Below, one piece after another: positions 54,974-64,000 of a DNA stretch of 64,000 nt. The translations under genes were made by a program, and so were the position numbers. Below the pieces are notes generated by a model. That model worked only from the letters and a program-made list of their open reading frames with translations, was not told where the DNA came from and ran no database searches. Source of the DNA: an uncultured Sphingorhabdus sp. (lineage in GTDB: Bacteria > Pseudomonadota > Alphaproteobacteria > Sphingomonadales > Sphingomonadaceae); assembly GCA_947492905.1 (NCBI GenBank), contig CANLOL010000001.1, positions 1,404,578 through 1,468,577 on the forward strand. Reading direction: 5' to 3'. Position 1 is the stretch's first letter. Every line of letters starts with the position of its first letter.

Positions 54974-55606
54974 TTATACGGCCTCATCACCCCAAGCGGG
55001 CGGCGGCGTATCAATAGTTTTTGATAGGTCAAATTCAACGCGGAATTTGCGGTTCACACGCTCCATTTGATAGCTATATATGGGTTGCTCACCATCGGTT
55101 ATACCCACGCTCCATATATTGGTAGATGATGTGGTGAGGCCATTTTGACCGAACATATCTATGCTCTCTTGATCGACGGGAAAGCTCTGTAGATCGGCAG
55201 TCCCTGCGTCAGCAGTATCACCGCCATATTGGGTGACTTTATCCTCGCTACCATCTTCATGACGATGATCATGTTTGAGCCGCAACCCGCCATTTGTGCG
55301 GGTAATGACCCATGTGCGCGATCTATCCCATTCATCTGGGTTGCGCTCAATATGGAAGGGAATGCGAATTTGGCTGTCGGTACATTGGGTGAAAAATATG
55401 ACCATGGCTTTGCCTTGCATCGCTTTATCAAGCCGATCATCGGATACCAATGACCCTGCATAAGCATTGCCGCAATGCGCACTTAAACGATCAAAAAATG
55501 CATCTTGCGGCGATTTTTGAGGGTCGGCATTGGCTTGTTTTTCTTGGGAACATGAAGTTGTTGAGAGAAGCGCAATAGTGGCTGCTATGGTAAAAAATCT
55601 AATCAT
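54974..55606 (-). CDS. Lipoprotein of unknown function
   Basis: A 210-residue lipoprotein (signal to about residue 18, LLSTTSC). The rest is beta-rich, with an HxHxD-like KHDHRHEDGSEDKVT loop and two Cys (HCGNAYAG, FTQCTDSQ) that could pair. I see no known domain. Upstream member of a probable pair with the PepSY-like lipoprotein. Confidence 0.68.
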   Translation of the reverse strand: MIRFFTIAATIALLSTTSCSQEKQANADPQKSPQDAFFDRLSAHCGNAYAGSLVSDDRLDKAMQGKAMVIFFTQCTDSQIRIPFHIERNPDEWDRSRTWVITRTNGGLRLKHDHRHEDGSEDKVTQYGGDTADAGTADLQSFPVDQESIDMFGQNGLTTSSTNIWSVGITDGEQPIYSYQMERVNRKFRVEFDLSKTIDTPPPAWGDEAV

Positions 55607-55686
55607 TGCTCATCGGTATCGTGTTTTTAGCAAGCTGACTAGTCCTTGCTATTATAATTCAGCATTTATTGTAAATATGAGCATTC

Positions 55687-55721
55687 ATAAAAAATCCGCC
55701 AGCATTGCTGCCGACGGATCA
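55687..55721 (-). terminator. Terminator after aceA
   Basis: On the minus strand ATCCGTCGGCAGC pairs with GCTGGCGGAT (with G-T pairs) around an AATG-like loop, followed by six T. It lies 31 bases after the aceA stop. Confidence 0.82.
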
Positions 55722-55751
55722 GTTTTTTCTCCCCAGAGAAACTTGAAAAAT

Positions 55752-57344
55752 TTAGCTGAATTGGTTCATTGTGTTGTGAACGCCGCCTGCTTTTAGGGCT
55801 GCATCACCAGCAAAATATTCTTTATGGTCATCGCCAATATCGCTGCCCGACATATTTTGATGCTTCACACATGCTATGCCTTGGCGAATTTCTTGGCGCT
55901 GTACACCCAATACATAACCGAGCATTCCTGCATCACCGAAATATTCTTTGGCAAGATTATCGGTGGATAGAGCCGCAGTATGATAGGTCGGCAGAGTGAT
56001 AAGGTGATGGAAGATACCAGCACGTTTTGCACCGTCGGCTTGGAATGTGCGGATGCGTTTGTCCGCCGCTATACCCAATTCCGTATCATCATATTCGGCG
56101 CTCATTAAATTGTCGCGATCATAGGCTGATGTATCCAAACCTTCGGCGGCCATAGCGTCAAATACTTGTTGGCGGAAATTGAGCGTCCAATTGAAAGATG
56201 GTGAATTATTATAAACAAGTTTCGCATTAGGAACCACTTCGCGAACACGATCCATCATGCCAGCAATTTGCTCAACATGTGGTTTCTCTGTTTCAATCCA
56301 CAATAAGTCTGCGCCATTTTGCAAGGATGTAATGCTGTCCAATACGCAGCGATCTTCCCCTGTTCCGGCTTTGAATTGGAACAAGTTTGACGGTAAACGT
56401 TTGGGACGCATCATTTTGCCATCGCGGTTCAGGATTACATCGCCATTTTGCGCCGTGGCTGGGTCAATCTCTTCGCAATCGAGGAAGCTATTATATTGAT
56501 CACCCAAATCTCCAGGCTCATTGCTCACTGCAATTTGCTTCGTAAGGCCAGCACCTAGCGAATCTGTGCGCGTAACGATGATACCATTTTCAACGCCCAG
56601 TTCCATAAAAGCATAGCGGCATGCGCGGATTTTGGCGATGAAATCTTCATGCGGAACAGTCACTTTGCCATCTTGGTGGCCACACTGTTTTTCATCAGAC
56701 ACTTGGTTTTCTATCTGCAGCGCACAGGCACCGGCTTCAATCATTTTCTTGGCCAGTAAATAAGTTGCCTCTGCATTGCCAAAGCCCGCATCTATGTCCG
56801 CAATGATGGGAACAACATGGGTTTGATAATTCTCTACACTTTCCAGCAATTGGGCTTCGGTTGTTGTGTCGCCAGCTTCACGCGCTGCATCAATCTCGCG
56901 GAACATGCCGCCCAATTCGCGAGCATCGGCCTGACGTAGGAAAGTGTATAATTCTTCTATTAGAGCCGGCACAGATGTTTTTTCATGCATAGATTGGTCG
57001 GGTAGGGGACCAAATTCGCTGCGTAATGCTGCTACCATCCAACCAGAAAGATACAGATAGCGGCGTTTGGTAGAACCAAAATGTTTCTTAATTGAGATCA
57101 TTTTTTGCTGTGCAATAAACCCATGCCAGCATCCTAAGCTTTGCGTATATTGTGAAGAGTCCGCATCATAAGCCGCCATATCAGCGCGCATGATATCAGC
57201 CGTATATTTGGCAATATCCAATCCAGTTTTGAAGCGATTTTGGAGACGCATACGGGCAACAGATTCTGCATCAATGCTGCTCCATGTACCTTCTTTGCTA
57301 TTGATAAGAGCATTTGTTGTTTCGATATGATGTTGATAAGACAT
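55752..57344 (-). CDS. aceA: Isocitrate lyase
   Basis: A 530-residue enzyme that splits isocitrate into glyoxylate and succinate, the first step of the glyoxylate shunt. The signature is SDEKQCGHQDGKVTV with the catalytic Cys in KQCGH, the variant of KKCGH found in the long (about 530-residue) subfamily; WIETEKPH and NNSPSFNW are also conserved. Malate synthase is not in the window. Single gene with its own terminator; together with ppdK it supports growth on acetate or fatty acids. Confidence 0.96.
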   Translation of the reverse strand: MSYQHHIETTNALINSKEGTWSSIDAESVARMRLQNRFKTGLDIAKYTADIMRADMAAYDADSSQYTQSLGCWHGFIAQQKMISIKKHFGSTKRRYLYLSGWMVAALRSEFGPLPDQSMHEKTSVPALIEELYTFLRQADARELGGMFREIDAAREAGDTTTEAQLLESVENYQTHVVPIIADIDAGFGNAEATYLLAKKMIEAGACALQIENQVSDEKQCGHQDGKVTVPHEDFIAKIRACRYAFMELGVENGIIVTRTDSLGAGLTKQIAVSNEPGDLGDQYNSFLDCEEIDPATAQNGDVILNRDGKMMRPKRLPSNLFQFKAGTGEDRCVLDSITSLQNGADLLWIETEKPHVEQIAGMMDRVREVVPNAKLVYNNSPSFNWTLNFRQQVFDAMAAEGLDTSAYDRDNLMSAEYDDTELGIAADKRIRTFQADGAKRAGIFHHLITLPTYHTAALSTDNLAKEYFGDAGMLGYVLGVQRQEIRQGIACVKHQNMSGSDIGDDHKEYFAGDAALKAGGVHNTMNQFS

Positions 57345-57542
57345 AGCATATTTCCTTATTGAGAGATTTTTTGTTAAGTATTTTCTTTTTCTGAAACCTT
57401 TATGACCAAGAAAATAAGGGAATTCGAGATTTTCTTTACAAAATTCTTGTTGTGGAGTGCGTTTCTATGGATTTAATATTGTAATATTGTAAATTATTAA
57501 CAAAATGAGATTGAACGAATATTTTTACATTTCCTCAATCAT

Positions 57543-58571
57543 ATGCGTAACATTCACAGATATTATGACGAACCAGAGATCGGAAAGTTAAATAGGGTTC
57601 CGAATATGGAAAAGAACATAGCAGGGATAGAAACGGGTTCGAAAATGGGGCCATCATCAAATAATTTGGTGACATGGCTGCGCTTCATTACCATATTTGC
57701 TGCTATTTTATTCGTTGTAGAATATGTATTGACGGCAAATTCAAATTTCCATCAATATTTAGAAACGCAATTGGTTAATAATGCCATTTCACCAGTAATT
57801 ACAGCGATTACAATCTCTCTCAGTACTGCTATTTTTACATTTCTGCTCATTATCATCATCTTCGCTTGCATTGAGTTTCGCAAGGGAGGGAATATTATTA
57901 CGCGGTATAAAAATGGTATAGTTTTTACCACCATAACCATAACATTTTCTATTTTTATACAAGCGATTAGCTATTATATATTTGAATATTTTGGAATTAC
58001 TCCATTGATTGCTGTCAATCAATTGGGGCCATATCAAATCATTATACCGTTGGTATATTTATTGATAATCGGTTTGATGGAATATTGGCTACATAGAGCA
58101 TTGCATGAAAATAAATTTTTATGGCGCTTTCATTCCATACATCATCAGATAGAGCATTTAAACGCAGCGAACAGCTATTCGCATTTTGGCGAAGTATTTC
58201 TGTATCTCATACTCATCACAACGCCGCTCATTCTATTGGTTGATCAACCGCAGAGCAATATTGCATTTGTGACAATATTCTATTTGATATCAAATTATTA
58301 TATGCATTCAGATTCTAAATTATTATCATTTCCAGCGCCCTTGCGTCATATATTTGCGGATAATATTTATCACCATTACCATCATTCTACCAATGTTCAG
58401 CATTGGGGTAAAAATTATGCATCCTTTTTGTCATTTTATGATCGTATATTTGGTACGCAATATATGCCTGACCAAGAAATATTTCCTGTAACGGGCGTTG
58501 AAGGTTATAGGCCGCTTAATTCAATCAAAGATTATGCGATACGCCCGTTCAAGAAAGACATTGAAAATTAA
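57543..58571 (+). CDS. Fatty acid hydroxylase/sterol desaturase family protein (second)
   Basis: A 342-residue membrane di-iron protein. Histidine boxes are HRALHENKFLWRFHSIHHQIEH (about 181-202), HSDSKLL and YHHYHHSTNVQHWGKNYAS (about 284). Four to five hydrophobic segments. It is not close to the shorter family member at 45011. The substrate is unknown. The start could be 57543, 57606 or 57645; no ATG has a strong ribosome binding site, so the first 35 residues are doubtful. AT-rich compared with aceA. Confidence 0.82.
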   Translation: MRNIHRYYDEPEIGKLNRVPNMEKNIAGIETGSKMGPSSNNLVTWLRFITIFAAILFVVEYVLTANSNFHQYLETQLVNNAISPVITAITISLSTAIFTFLLIIIIFACIEFRKGGNIITRYKNGIVFTTITITFSIFIQAISYYIFEYFGITPLIAVNQLGPYQIIIPLVYLLIIGLMEYWLHRALHENKFLWRFHSIHHQIEHLNAANSYSHFGEVFLYLILITTPLILLVDQPQSNIAFVTIFYLISNYYMHSDSKLLSFPAPLRHIFADNIYHHYHHSTNVQHWGKNYASFLSFYDRIFGTQYMPDQEIFPVTGVEGYRPLNSIKDYAIRPFKKDIEN

Positions 58572-58660
58572 AACGGCTAACAGTGTGTAAGCTGCAGAAA
58601 TTACCCGATTTTACATATGAATTAATATTGTCTTAAACTCAGTTAACTACTCTCACGATT

Positions 58661-60127
58661 ATGACTGAGAGTGTAATCTCATATTTGCGCATCGGCATGT
58701 GCATATTTTTGGCTTTTTTGGGCCAAATCCTCTGTGCCTATGATGCAAAGGCTGGCCGTATAGAGGCTGGTACTTTTACGGCGCATGATACTTTTCCTGC
58801 TGGTGCAAGAGACCCAGTGCGGGTGAATTTTCAACAGACATTTGACGTAGCGCCAATCGTTGTTGCTCTCAGCGATCAAAGAGGCGGGGATTCTGCATCC
58901 ATTCGGATTTCAAACGTCACCACTACCGGGTTTGATGAATTAATATTAGAAACGGATAATTTTGATGGCCGCCATGTATCACAACAGGTACAATATATCG
59001 CAGTTGAGCCTGGCCGACATGTTTTGCCCGATGGAACAGTGATAGAGGCTGGCTTTACGAATACATCAGCCACACAATTTGGCAGCGGTGTTGCAGGAAC
59101 GGCGAGTTTTACCAATGTGTCCTTTTCAAAACCACTTGCTTCAACGGCAAGCGTGATTAGCCAATTACAGACATTTAACAGCGAAACGCGCGATGTCGCC
59201 AATCAAGCTTCTAGGCCGCATATTACAGCATTAGCGGTCAACCCCTCTGCAACAGGGTTTCAGCTGGCGTTGGAGCGTAGCCAAGCGAATAGCGGACCGA
59301 TACCTTCTGTAGAAACAATAGGTTGGATTGCTTTCCCATCTGGCCAAAATGGCACTATCCCTGCGGTAGTAGGGGCGGATGTGATATGGAGCAGCGTAAA
59401 TACGAGTGCGAATATTAGAGGAACAACCAATGGATGTTTTGCGCAAAATTTTGGTCAAACAAGCGCAAGCCGTGTAGCAGTAGCCAAAAAGATTACGCGC
59501 AATAACCCAGATGGCGGTTGGTTGCGCTCTTGTAGCTTATCTTCAACAACAATTGGGGTGAGGGTAGAGGAAGACCGAGATCAGGATACGGAACGAAGCC
59601 TCTCTGCGGCTCAATCAGAAGCAGCATCAATCATAGCCTTTAACCGTCCTTTTCATAGCAATTTAGATGCCGATATTGATGTTACAAAGATTAGTGAGAA
59701 TTTCTCAAGTTTCGAAGGTGCTAATAATTTCGCTCTTCCCGATGGTACATTCGAATATGTGATAGAGATTAGCAATTCTGGAAATAGCAGACCTAATTTC
59801 GATTCCGTAGTGGCACTTGATAGCCTGCCTGCTGAGGTCAAGCTGGTCATTGATGATATTGGTGGAGCAGGAAGCGGTCCGATTGAATTTACCGATGGCA
59901 GTGTGGCTAGTGCCTTAAATTATGATTTTACGGCATTAGGTGATTTATCTGATTCCATAGAATTCTCTCAAGATGGTAGTGATTTTTCCTATATTCCTGT
60001 TGATAGCGGTGATGGTACGGATCCGACTATTACCCATGTTAGAGTAAGATTATTTGGGGCTATGGCGCCAGCAAATAGCGGAACTCCTAGCTCAGCTGCG
60101 CTAAGGTTCAAAACCAAAATTCGATAA
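58661..60127 (+). CDS. Secreted protein with H-type-lectin/MshQ-like repeats
   Basis: A 488-residue exported protein (signal to about residue 31, YDAKAG). Residues 32-160 contain GTFTAHDTFPAG...VNFQQTFDVAPIVVALS and SIRISNVTTTGFDELILE, then YIAVEPGRHVLPDGTVIEAG, a beta-sandwich pattern seen in MshQ-like and H-type-lectin-like surface proteins; a related second unit spans about 165-310. The C-terminus (330-488) resembles DUF11-like repeats (EYVIEISNSGNSRPNFDSVV). A role in adhesion or cell-surface binding is inference. Confidence 0.7.
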   Translation: MTESVISYLRIGMCIFLAFLGQILCAYDAKAGRIEAGTFTAHDTFPAGARDPVRVNFQQTFDVAPIVVALSDQRGGDSASIRISNVTTTGFDELILETDNFDGRHVSQQVQYIAVEPGRHVLPDGTVIEAGFTNTSATQFGSGVAGTASFTNVSFSKPLASTASVISQLQTFNSETRDVANQASRPHITALAVNPSATGFQLALERSQANSGPIPSVETIGWIAFPSGQNGTIPAVVGADVIWSSVNTSANIRGTTNGCFAQNFGQTSASRVAVAKKITRNNPDGGWLRSCSLSSTTIGVRVEEDRDQDTERSLSAAQSEAASIIAFNRPFHSNLDADIDVTKISENFSSFEGANNFALPDGTFEYVIEISNSGNSRPNFDSVVALDSLPAEVKLVIDDIGGAGSGPIEFTDGSVASALNYDFTALGDLSDSIEFSQDGSDFSYIPVDSGDGTDPTITHVRVRLFGAMAPANSGTPSSAALRFKTKIR

Positions 60128-60194
60128 GCTCAGTTCAGGGCCTAGCATAATGTACTATATTATGGTTTATGATTGCTCTTAGATTGGAGCAATT

Positions 60195-60869
60195 ATGGAT
60201 CGCAGAACCGTTGGCAAGAAAAGGCTAGATGCATTTGTCGATGGTGCTTTTGCATTTTCAGCAACTTTATTGGCGGTTGGCAATGCTCCAGCGATGCAGA
60301 GTTTCGATGATGTCATCATGCGCTTTGCTCACGTTCCTGCCTTTGGCCTAAGCTTGTTGGTGATTATGACCTTTTGGTGGGCGCACAGGCAATATGGCTA
60401 TTTGGTCGTTCATGATGACTCGATTAGCAATGCTGTGTCTATCTTTATCATGTTTGTGGTGATGGTCTTTGTTTTTCCTCTTGGTTTTTTGGCGGAAGCG
60501 TTTTTGCACTGGCTTTCAGATGGGATATTGCCCGGTGTCGGATTGAATGCTAGACAAATGGAGGATATTTATCTCTTATTTGGCGCAGGCTTCATATTGC
60601 TCAGTGCTGCTTATGCTTTTTTATATTGGCATGCCTTGCATGGGCGCATCAACAGGCGTGTGCCGGCGGTTTTATTACCAGCAACTCATAAACGATTTCG
60701 CAATTGGATTTTATGCATATTGACGGGATTTATTTCTATTACAGCTGCGCAATTGGCGCCTATTGAGAGCCTTATATGGCTGCCTATGGTGCCATATGGT
60801 ATATTGATAATTGGCCTAATCTTATTGGCTGTAATTCGTCTTTTCAAAACATATAGTATCAGAGGGTAA
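60195..60869 (+). CDS. TMEM175 family potassium channel-like protein (DUF1211)
   Basis: A 224-residue membrane protein with six hydrophobic segments. The first helix carries RLDAFVDGAFAFSATLLAVG, the signature (FSDGVFAIxxTLL type) whose residues line the pore in TMEM175 channels; here the usual Ser before Asp is Val. It is a single six-helix unit, so a tetramer is expected. It lies one base before the S1/P1 nuclease gene, perhaps co-transcribed. Confidence 0.83.
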   Translation: MDRRTVGKKRLDAFVDGAFAFSATLLAVGNAPAMQSFDDVIMRFAHVPAFGLSLLVIMTFWWAHRQYGYLVVHDDSISNAVSIFIMFVVMVFVFPLGFLAEAFLHWLSDGILPGVGLNARQMEDIYLLFGAGFILLSAAYAFLYWHALHGRINRRVPAVLLPATHKRFRNWILCILTGFISITAAQLAPIESLIWLPMVPYGILIIGLILLAVIRLFKTYSIRG

Positions 60870-60870
60870 T

Positions 60871-61824
60871 ATGGCTAAATTAGCTTTTAAACAAAAAATA
60901 ATGTCCGCCCTATTATTATACCCGCTTGTCAGCATTGCACCTGCGCACGCATGGTCAGAAGAAACGCACATGACCACAGGTGCAATTGCTTTTGATACAT
61001 TGGCAAGTATTGAACCAGCTTCATTAGATATAATTGCGGATATAATCACGGCGCACCCGCATTATGATAAATTACGCGCCAATACAGCAAGTTTAACTGG
61101 GAAAGCTAGGCTGCGCACGATGTTGCAATGGATGGCGCGCTGGCCCGATGACATAAGGGGGACGCAATATAGCAGACCCGAATGGCATACCGAATTGCGC
61201 GTGGTATATGGCCGCACATGGCTTTGGCCTTTTCGCAATCAATCTGCATTAGAGGGATTAGATATTAATTACCGTCTATTAGCTGATCCAAAATCTAGCA
61301 AAGAGCAAAAAGCCATCGCCCTATGTTGGTTGCTGCATGTGATTGGCGATATTCAGCAACCCTTACATGCTGGCCACCAGATGACAGCAGAATTTCCAGC
61401 GACTGATGAGGCGGGTTTGCTTGCCCATATTCGCAAGGCCAGCGATGGTAAGCGCCTTAATTTGCATCAATATTGGGATAAAATATTGGATGAGAGCGGC
61501 CCTGTTACTGCGACATCGGATAAATGGGCGCCTCTGCTTCAGAGGGAATGGGCTTATGGCCCAAAGACCATGACCAATTATCAAGGGAATATGCAGCAAC
61601 AATTTGGCTATTGGTTGGATGAGAGCGCGGCACTGGCCCGCAAAATAGCCTATAGTGGCAGCTATTTGAAAGCCACGCCCGATCCAAAAGATGCCCCTAA
61701 AATAACGTTGCGCGAACAAAAAATAGCTGTGGAATTATCCAAACGCCGTGTGGTGACAGGCGGGTACAGGATTGCCGATACTATTATTGCTACGATTGCG
61801 GAATATCAAAACGGACCTTATTAA
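60871..61824 (+). CDS. S1/P1-type nuclease
   Basis: A 317-residue secreted zinc nuclease. After the signal peptide (cut after AHA), mature Trp1 in WSEETHMTTGAIAFDTLAS is the N-terminal zinc ligand typical of S1/P1 and phospholipase C-like folds; further ligands lie in RWPDDIRG, HVIGDIQQPLHAG and LHQYWDKILDE. Such enzymes degrade single-stranded DNA and RNA and release nucleosides or phosphate. Its last 35 bases overlap the convergent TonB-domain gene. Confidence 0.92.
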   Translation: MAKLAFKQKIMSALLLYPLVSIAPAHAWSEETHMTTGAIAFDTLASIEPASLDIIADIITAHPHYDKLRANTASLTGKARLRTMLQWMARWPDDIRGTQYSRPEWHTELRVVYGRTWLWPFRNQSALEGLDINYRLLADPKSSKEQKAIALCWLLHVIGDIQQPLHAGHQMTAEFPATDEAGLLAHIRKASDGKRLNLHQYWDKILDESGPVTATSDKWAPLLQREWAYGPKTMTNYQGNMQQQFGYWLDESAALARKIAYSGSYLKATPDPKDAPKITLREQKIAVELSKRRVVTGGYRIADTIIATIAEYQNGPY

Positions 61825-62683
61825 TCCAATATGATTTTATTGGCTTATTATTTTTATCTAATGCTGGTTGAAATTTTGCGTATTTCATAATGCTTCGGCA
61901 TACGGCTTTTTTAAATGCATCATCGCCTATTGAGCGTTGAATGACACAATCAGTTGCTTCACCTGTTTCATCCACATTCAATCTAAATTGGATGATTGCG
62001 ATCTCTCCATTTCGTAGTTGCTGAAGTGGATAATCTCGTGGCTTTATCCATGTTCCATAATTTGTTACAGGTATAGCTCGACGGCTTCTGGTTTCCTGTT
62101 CCTCTGCATCAAACCCCCAACTTGAAACAAGAGAGTTAGTGCATTTTCTTAGTGCTGCAAAAGCGCCTTTCATAGTTTTTGTATTTAATACTATGTCAGC
62201 CGCTCTGCGTGTTTTGATACTAATGAAATCTATTGTGTCCTCGTCTTCTGGTGAGATCAAAAAATTAGAAATTTCTGATCCTTCTTCTGGAAAAGGTTTT
62301 ATAGTTACAGAATTACTTATGATAACTGTTGGTATCTTTTTTCTACTGTTAGCTAATATTGTAGTGCCATTTTTAAAATTATAACTTTGCTCATCAAGCT
62401 GAGAGCCAAATTTTATCGATGCTGGTCTTGTAGAGGAAGCTTTTTTCAAATGCTTACTGATAAATAATAACTCAAATCTATCACTTGGGCTAAACCTACT
62501 GATATTAATGATTAAATTTTTGTCATCCTCGCCAAATGAGCGCGATAATGTGCATTCTTCCAAGGCATAGTCCATTACCCATTTGCTGCTAGGTTCTAAT
62601 ATTATTGTATCTTTAGCAGCTAATATTGGATGTGATGAAATAGCTATAGCTGTAATTGAACATAGAGTAATATATTTAAACAT
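61790..62683 (-). CDS. TonB C-terminal domain protein
   Basis: A 297-residue exported protein (signal peptide to about residue 22). The last 80 residues (AIIQFRLNVDETGEATDCVIQRSIGDDAFKKAVCRSIMKYAKFQPALD) are a TonB C-terminal domain, but there is no N-terminal anchor plus Pro-rich span as in true TonB, so it is a soluble periplasmic member. The middle 200 residues have no known domain. AT-rich. Confidence 0.8.
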   Translation of the reverse strand: MFKYITLCSITAIAISSHPILAAKDTIILEPSSKWVMDYALEECTLSRSFGEDDKNLIINISRFSPSDRFELLFISKHLKKASSTRPASIKFGSQLDEQSYNFKNGTTILANSRKKIPTVIISNSVTIKPFPEEGSEISNFLISPEDEDTIDFISIKTRRAADIVLNTKTMKGAFAALRKCTNSLVSSWGFDAEEQETRSRRAIPVTNYGTWIKPRDYPLQQLRNGEIAIIQFRLNVDETGEATDCVIQRSIGDDAFKKAVCRSIMKYAKFQPALDKNNKPIKSYWINKVRFDIPQS

Positions 62684-62737
62684 AGTTTTACTTCCCCGTA
62701 TTACAGAGAAGCTTAATTAATTTTTCCTATATTTCAA

Positions 62738-63406
62738 TTATTTTTTCTTGCCCAATATTCCGCCCAAGGTTTTAAGTGGGTTTTTGCGGACTTTATTTTC
62801 TTCGGCAGCCATATATTTGAAAATCCCATCCATGGTTTTTTCTGTTACATGATCGGTAAGATTATCGTTGGAAATGCCCAATTTTGCGACAGGCCCAACG
62901 CTGCTTAATTTGCCCAATTGGTCAAATGCACCCACATCACCCATGGCCTTTACAACAAGAGGGCGAATTTTCTCACGAAGACTATCACCGCTGCTATCTC
63001 TTAGATAGTTGGTAGCCCCATTTTTCTTGCCCACAATGCCTACACCATCGCTAAGGCTTAGACCATTGATAGCCTCGCGGAATATAGGTTTGGCTTCTTT
63101 AGCGGCAAGGCTAGCCGCATCATTCATGCTTTTGGTAAGGTCTTTTGTAAGGCCAGACTTGCTAGTGAATTTCAGCAATCCGCTTGCTTTCTTCAAAGGC
63201 CCAGGCAGCAATATGCGTACAGCCTTATCAGCAAAGAAAGCGCCTGGCTGCGCTAATTTATCAAGCGCATTATCAGAGGCCCCAGCAAGTAGATTATTGA
63301 CACCGCTGGTTTGTGCTACTGCTGGCGTTATAACTGGAGGAGAGATAGAAAGCGAGGTCGCAAAAGCTAGGCCTAATGTAATGGCGAGGGTGACATTGTA
63401 ACGCAT
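62738..63406 (-). CDS. DUF4197 family exported protein
   Basis: A 222-residue protein with a signal peptide (to about residue 31, ITPAVAQ). The rest is the helical DUF4197 domain (DNALDKLAQPGAFFADKAVRILLP, then AGDRSGDSLREKIRPLV-like SSGDSLREKIRPLVVKA and VTEKTMDGIFKYMAAEE). The function of this widespread periplasmic family is unknown. It is on its own, downstream of nothing on the same strand within the window. Confidence 0.82.
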   Translation of the reverse strand: MRYNVTLAITLGLAFATSLSISPPVITPAVAQTSGVNNLLAGASDNALDKLAQPGAFFADKAVRILLPGPLKKASGLLKFTSKSGLTKDLTKSMNDAASLAAKEAKPIFREAINGLSLSDGVGIVGKKNGATNYLRDSSGDSLREKIRPLVVKAMGDVGAFDQLGKLSSVGPVAKLGISNDNLTDHVTEKTMDGIFKYMAAEENKVRKNPLKTLGGILGKKK

Positions 63407-63527
63407 AATAACTCCTATGTTTTTTACAGCATAGCACAGTATTTTCTATATGAATGTAAATTGATGTTAATTGCATGCAGATAATAGCCATATTTGACCG
63501 CATCATATGTTTCTGTGATAATGACAG

Positions 63528-64000
63528 ATGAAAAAAATTCTCAGCTATATAGCTCTCATTTTCCTGTTCATTTTAATCATCGCTGCATTTTTACTTTATG
63601 CTGGTGATACAGACCGTGATGAGATGATTGACAAATATAGCAATGCACAATCAAAATTTATAGATGATGGTCATGGCGGTCAAATCCATTACCGCGAAGA
63701 AGGAAATAGTGCAGGGCCTGCCATATTACTGGTCCATGGTGCAAACAGCCATTTGCAGACGTGGGAGAGTGTCGTTGACAATCTTAAAAGCAAATATCGT
63801 ATAATATCCTATGATCAACCGGGACATGGCCTAAGTGGGCGCGCAGGCAATGATGATTATAGCGGCGATGCTATGGCTGCGGCGGGCGTGAAAATATTAG
63901 ACACGCTTGGCGTCGAGAAAGCTGTGTGGGTTGGTAATAGCATGGGGGGATGGGTATCATGGCGCGCGGGGCTTAAATATCCTGATTATGTGTCATCATT
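63528..64000 (+). CDS. Alpha/beta hydrolase, 3' end missing
   Basis: The first 157 codons of a gene that leaves the window. An N-terminal membrane anchor or uncleaved signal (residues 4-24) is followed by an alpha/beta hydrolase domain: ILLVHGANSHLQTWESV (oxyanion strand), YDQPGHGLSG and the nucleophile elbow VGNSMGGWVSW with Ser about 142. The substrate is unknown. The ATG at 63528 is followed by Lys-Lys-Ile, typical of an exported protein; a weaker ATG lies at 63521 in another frame. Confidence 0.85.
   Translation, partial: MKKILSYIALIFLFILIIAAFLLYAGDTDRDEMIDKYSNAQSKFIDDGHGGQIHYREEGNSAGPAILLVHGANSHLQTWESVVDNLKSKYRIISYDQPGHGLSGRAGNDDYSGDAMAAAGVKILDTLGVEKAVWVGNSMGGWVSWRAGLKYPDYVSS

Noticed and set aside
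60115-60142. TTCGATAAGCTCAGTTCAGGGC after the lectin-like gene as a family A repeat
   Set aside because: It resembles one arm only, with several mismatches; possibly a remnant but too weak to call.

Overview
The window reads as chromosome from an alphaproteobacterium, most likely a sphingomonad (order Sphingomonadales). The pointers are a crtY-crtI-crtB carotenoid cluster with a linked DUF2141 gene, two kinds of palindromic repeat that I associate with sphingomonad genomes, a roughly 530-residue isocitrate lyase, and queE and glyS of alphaproteobacterial type. Base composition is moderate to AT-leaning for that order. A PL7 alginate lyase suggests a marine or algal habitat. The placement is inference from gene content; no 16S gene is present.

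Layout. 1-9230 (all minus): the 5' end of arsC, a gamma-carbonic anhydrase, hemB, a membrane-anchored M23 peptidase, then the elongasome operon mreB-mreC-mreD-mrdA-rodA with overlapping genes. 9396-12326 (plus): mutL and a PadR regulator/HAAS-type membrane protein pair with a perfect palindrome in its promoter. 12469-20022: a secreted beta-helix-like protein, a MaoC hydratase with a small Cys protein behind it, the alginate lyase, an M28 peptidase, a guanidino-modifying enzyme and two lipoproteins. 20025-25736 (minus): ychF, a Tat-type SDR, pth, rplY and two tandem TraB/GumN proteins. 25842-28026 (minus): a compact operon of five small membrane proteins and one Cro/CI-type regulator, with operator-like palindromes over its promoter. 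28273-41300 (plus): a molybdopterin oxidoreductase, glyQ, a repeat-filled spacer, glyS carrying in-frame repeat insertions, ppdK, tRNA-Arg(ACG), queC, queE, pmbA and cysQ. 41289-47329: crtB, crtI and crtY, divergent from a fatty-acid-hydroxylase-family gene, then DUF2141 and a MipA-type porin. 47334-53153: a large unknown protein, a TPP riboswitch with thiC, and a convergent restriction-modification pair. 53414-64000: an exported protein, lipoproteins, aceA, a second hydroxylase-family protein, a lectin-like surface protein, a TMEM175-like channel, an S1/P1 nuclease, a TonB-domain protein, DUF4197 and the start of an alpha/beta hydrolase.

Most genes are housekeeping. The parts most worth a second look are: (i) glyQ-glyS, where palindromic repeats sit in the intergenic spacer and twice in frame inside an essential synthetase, and where the glyS start is duplicated so that its ribosome binding site now drives a 55-codon leader ending in an ATGA overlap with glyS; (ii) the small-membrane-protein/XRE operon and its operators; (iii) the PLD-nuclease/beta-class methyltransferase pair directly behind thiC; and (iv) the 74-base overlap of the DUF2141 gene with the hydroxylase gene. 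I found no CRISPR array, rRNA, prophage or complete insertion sequence.
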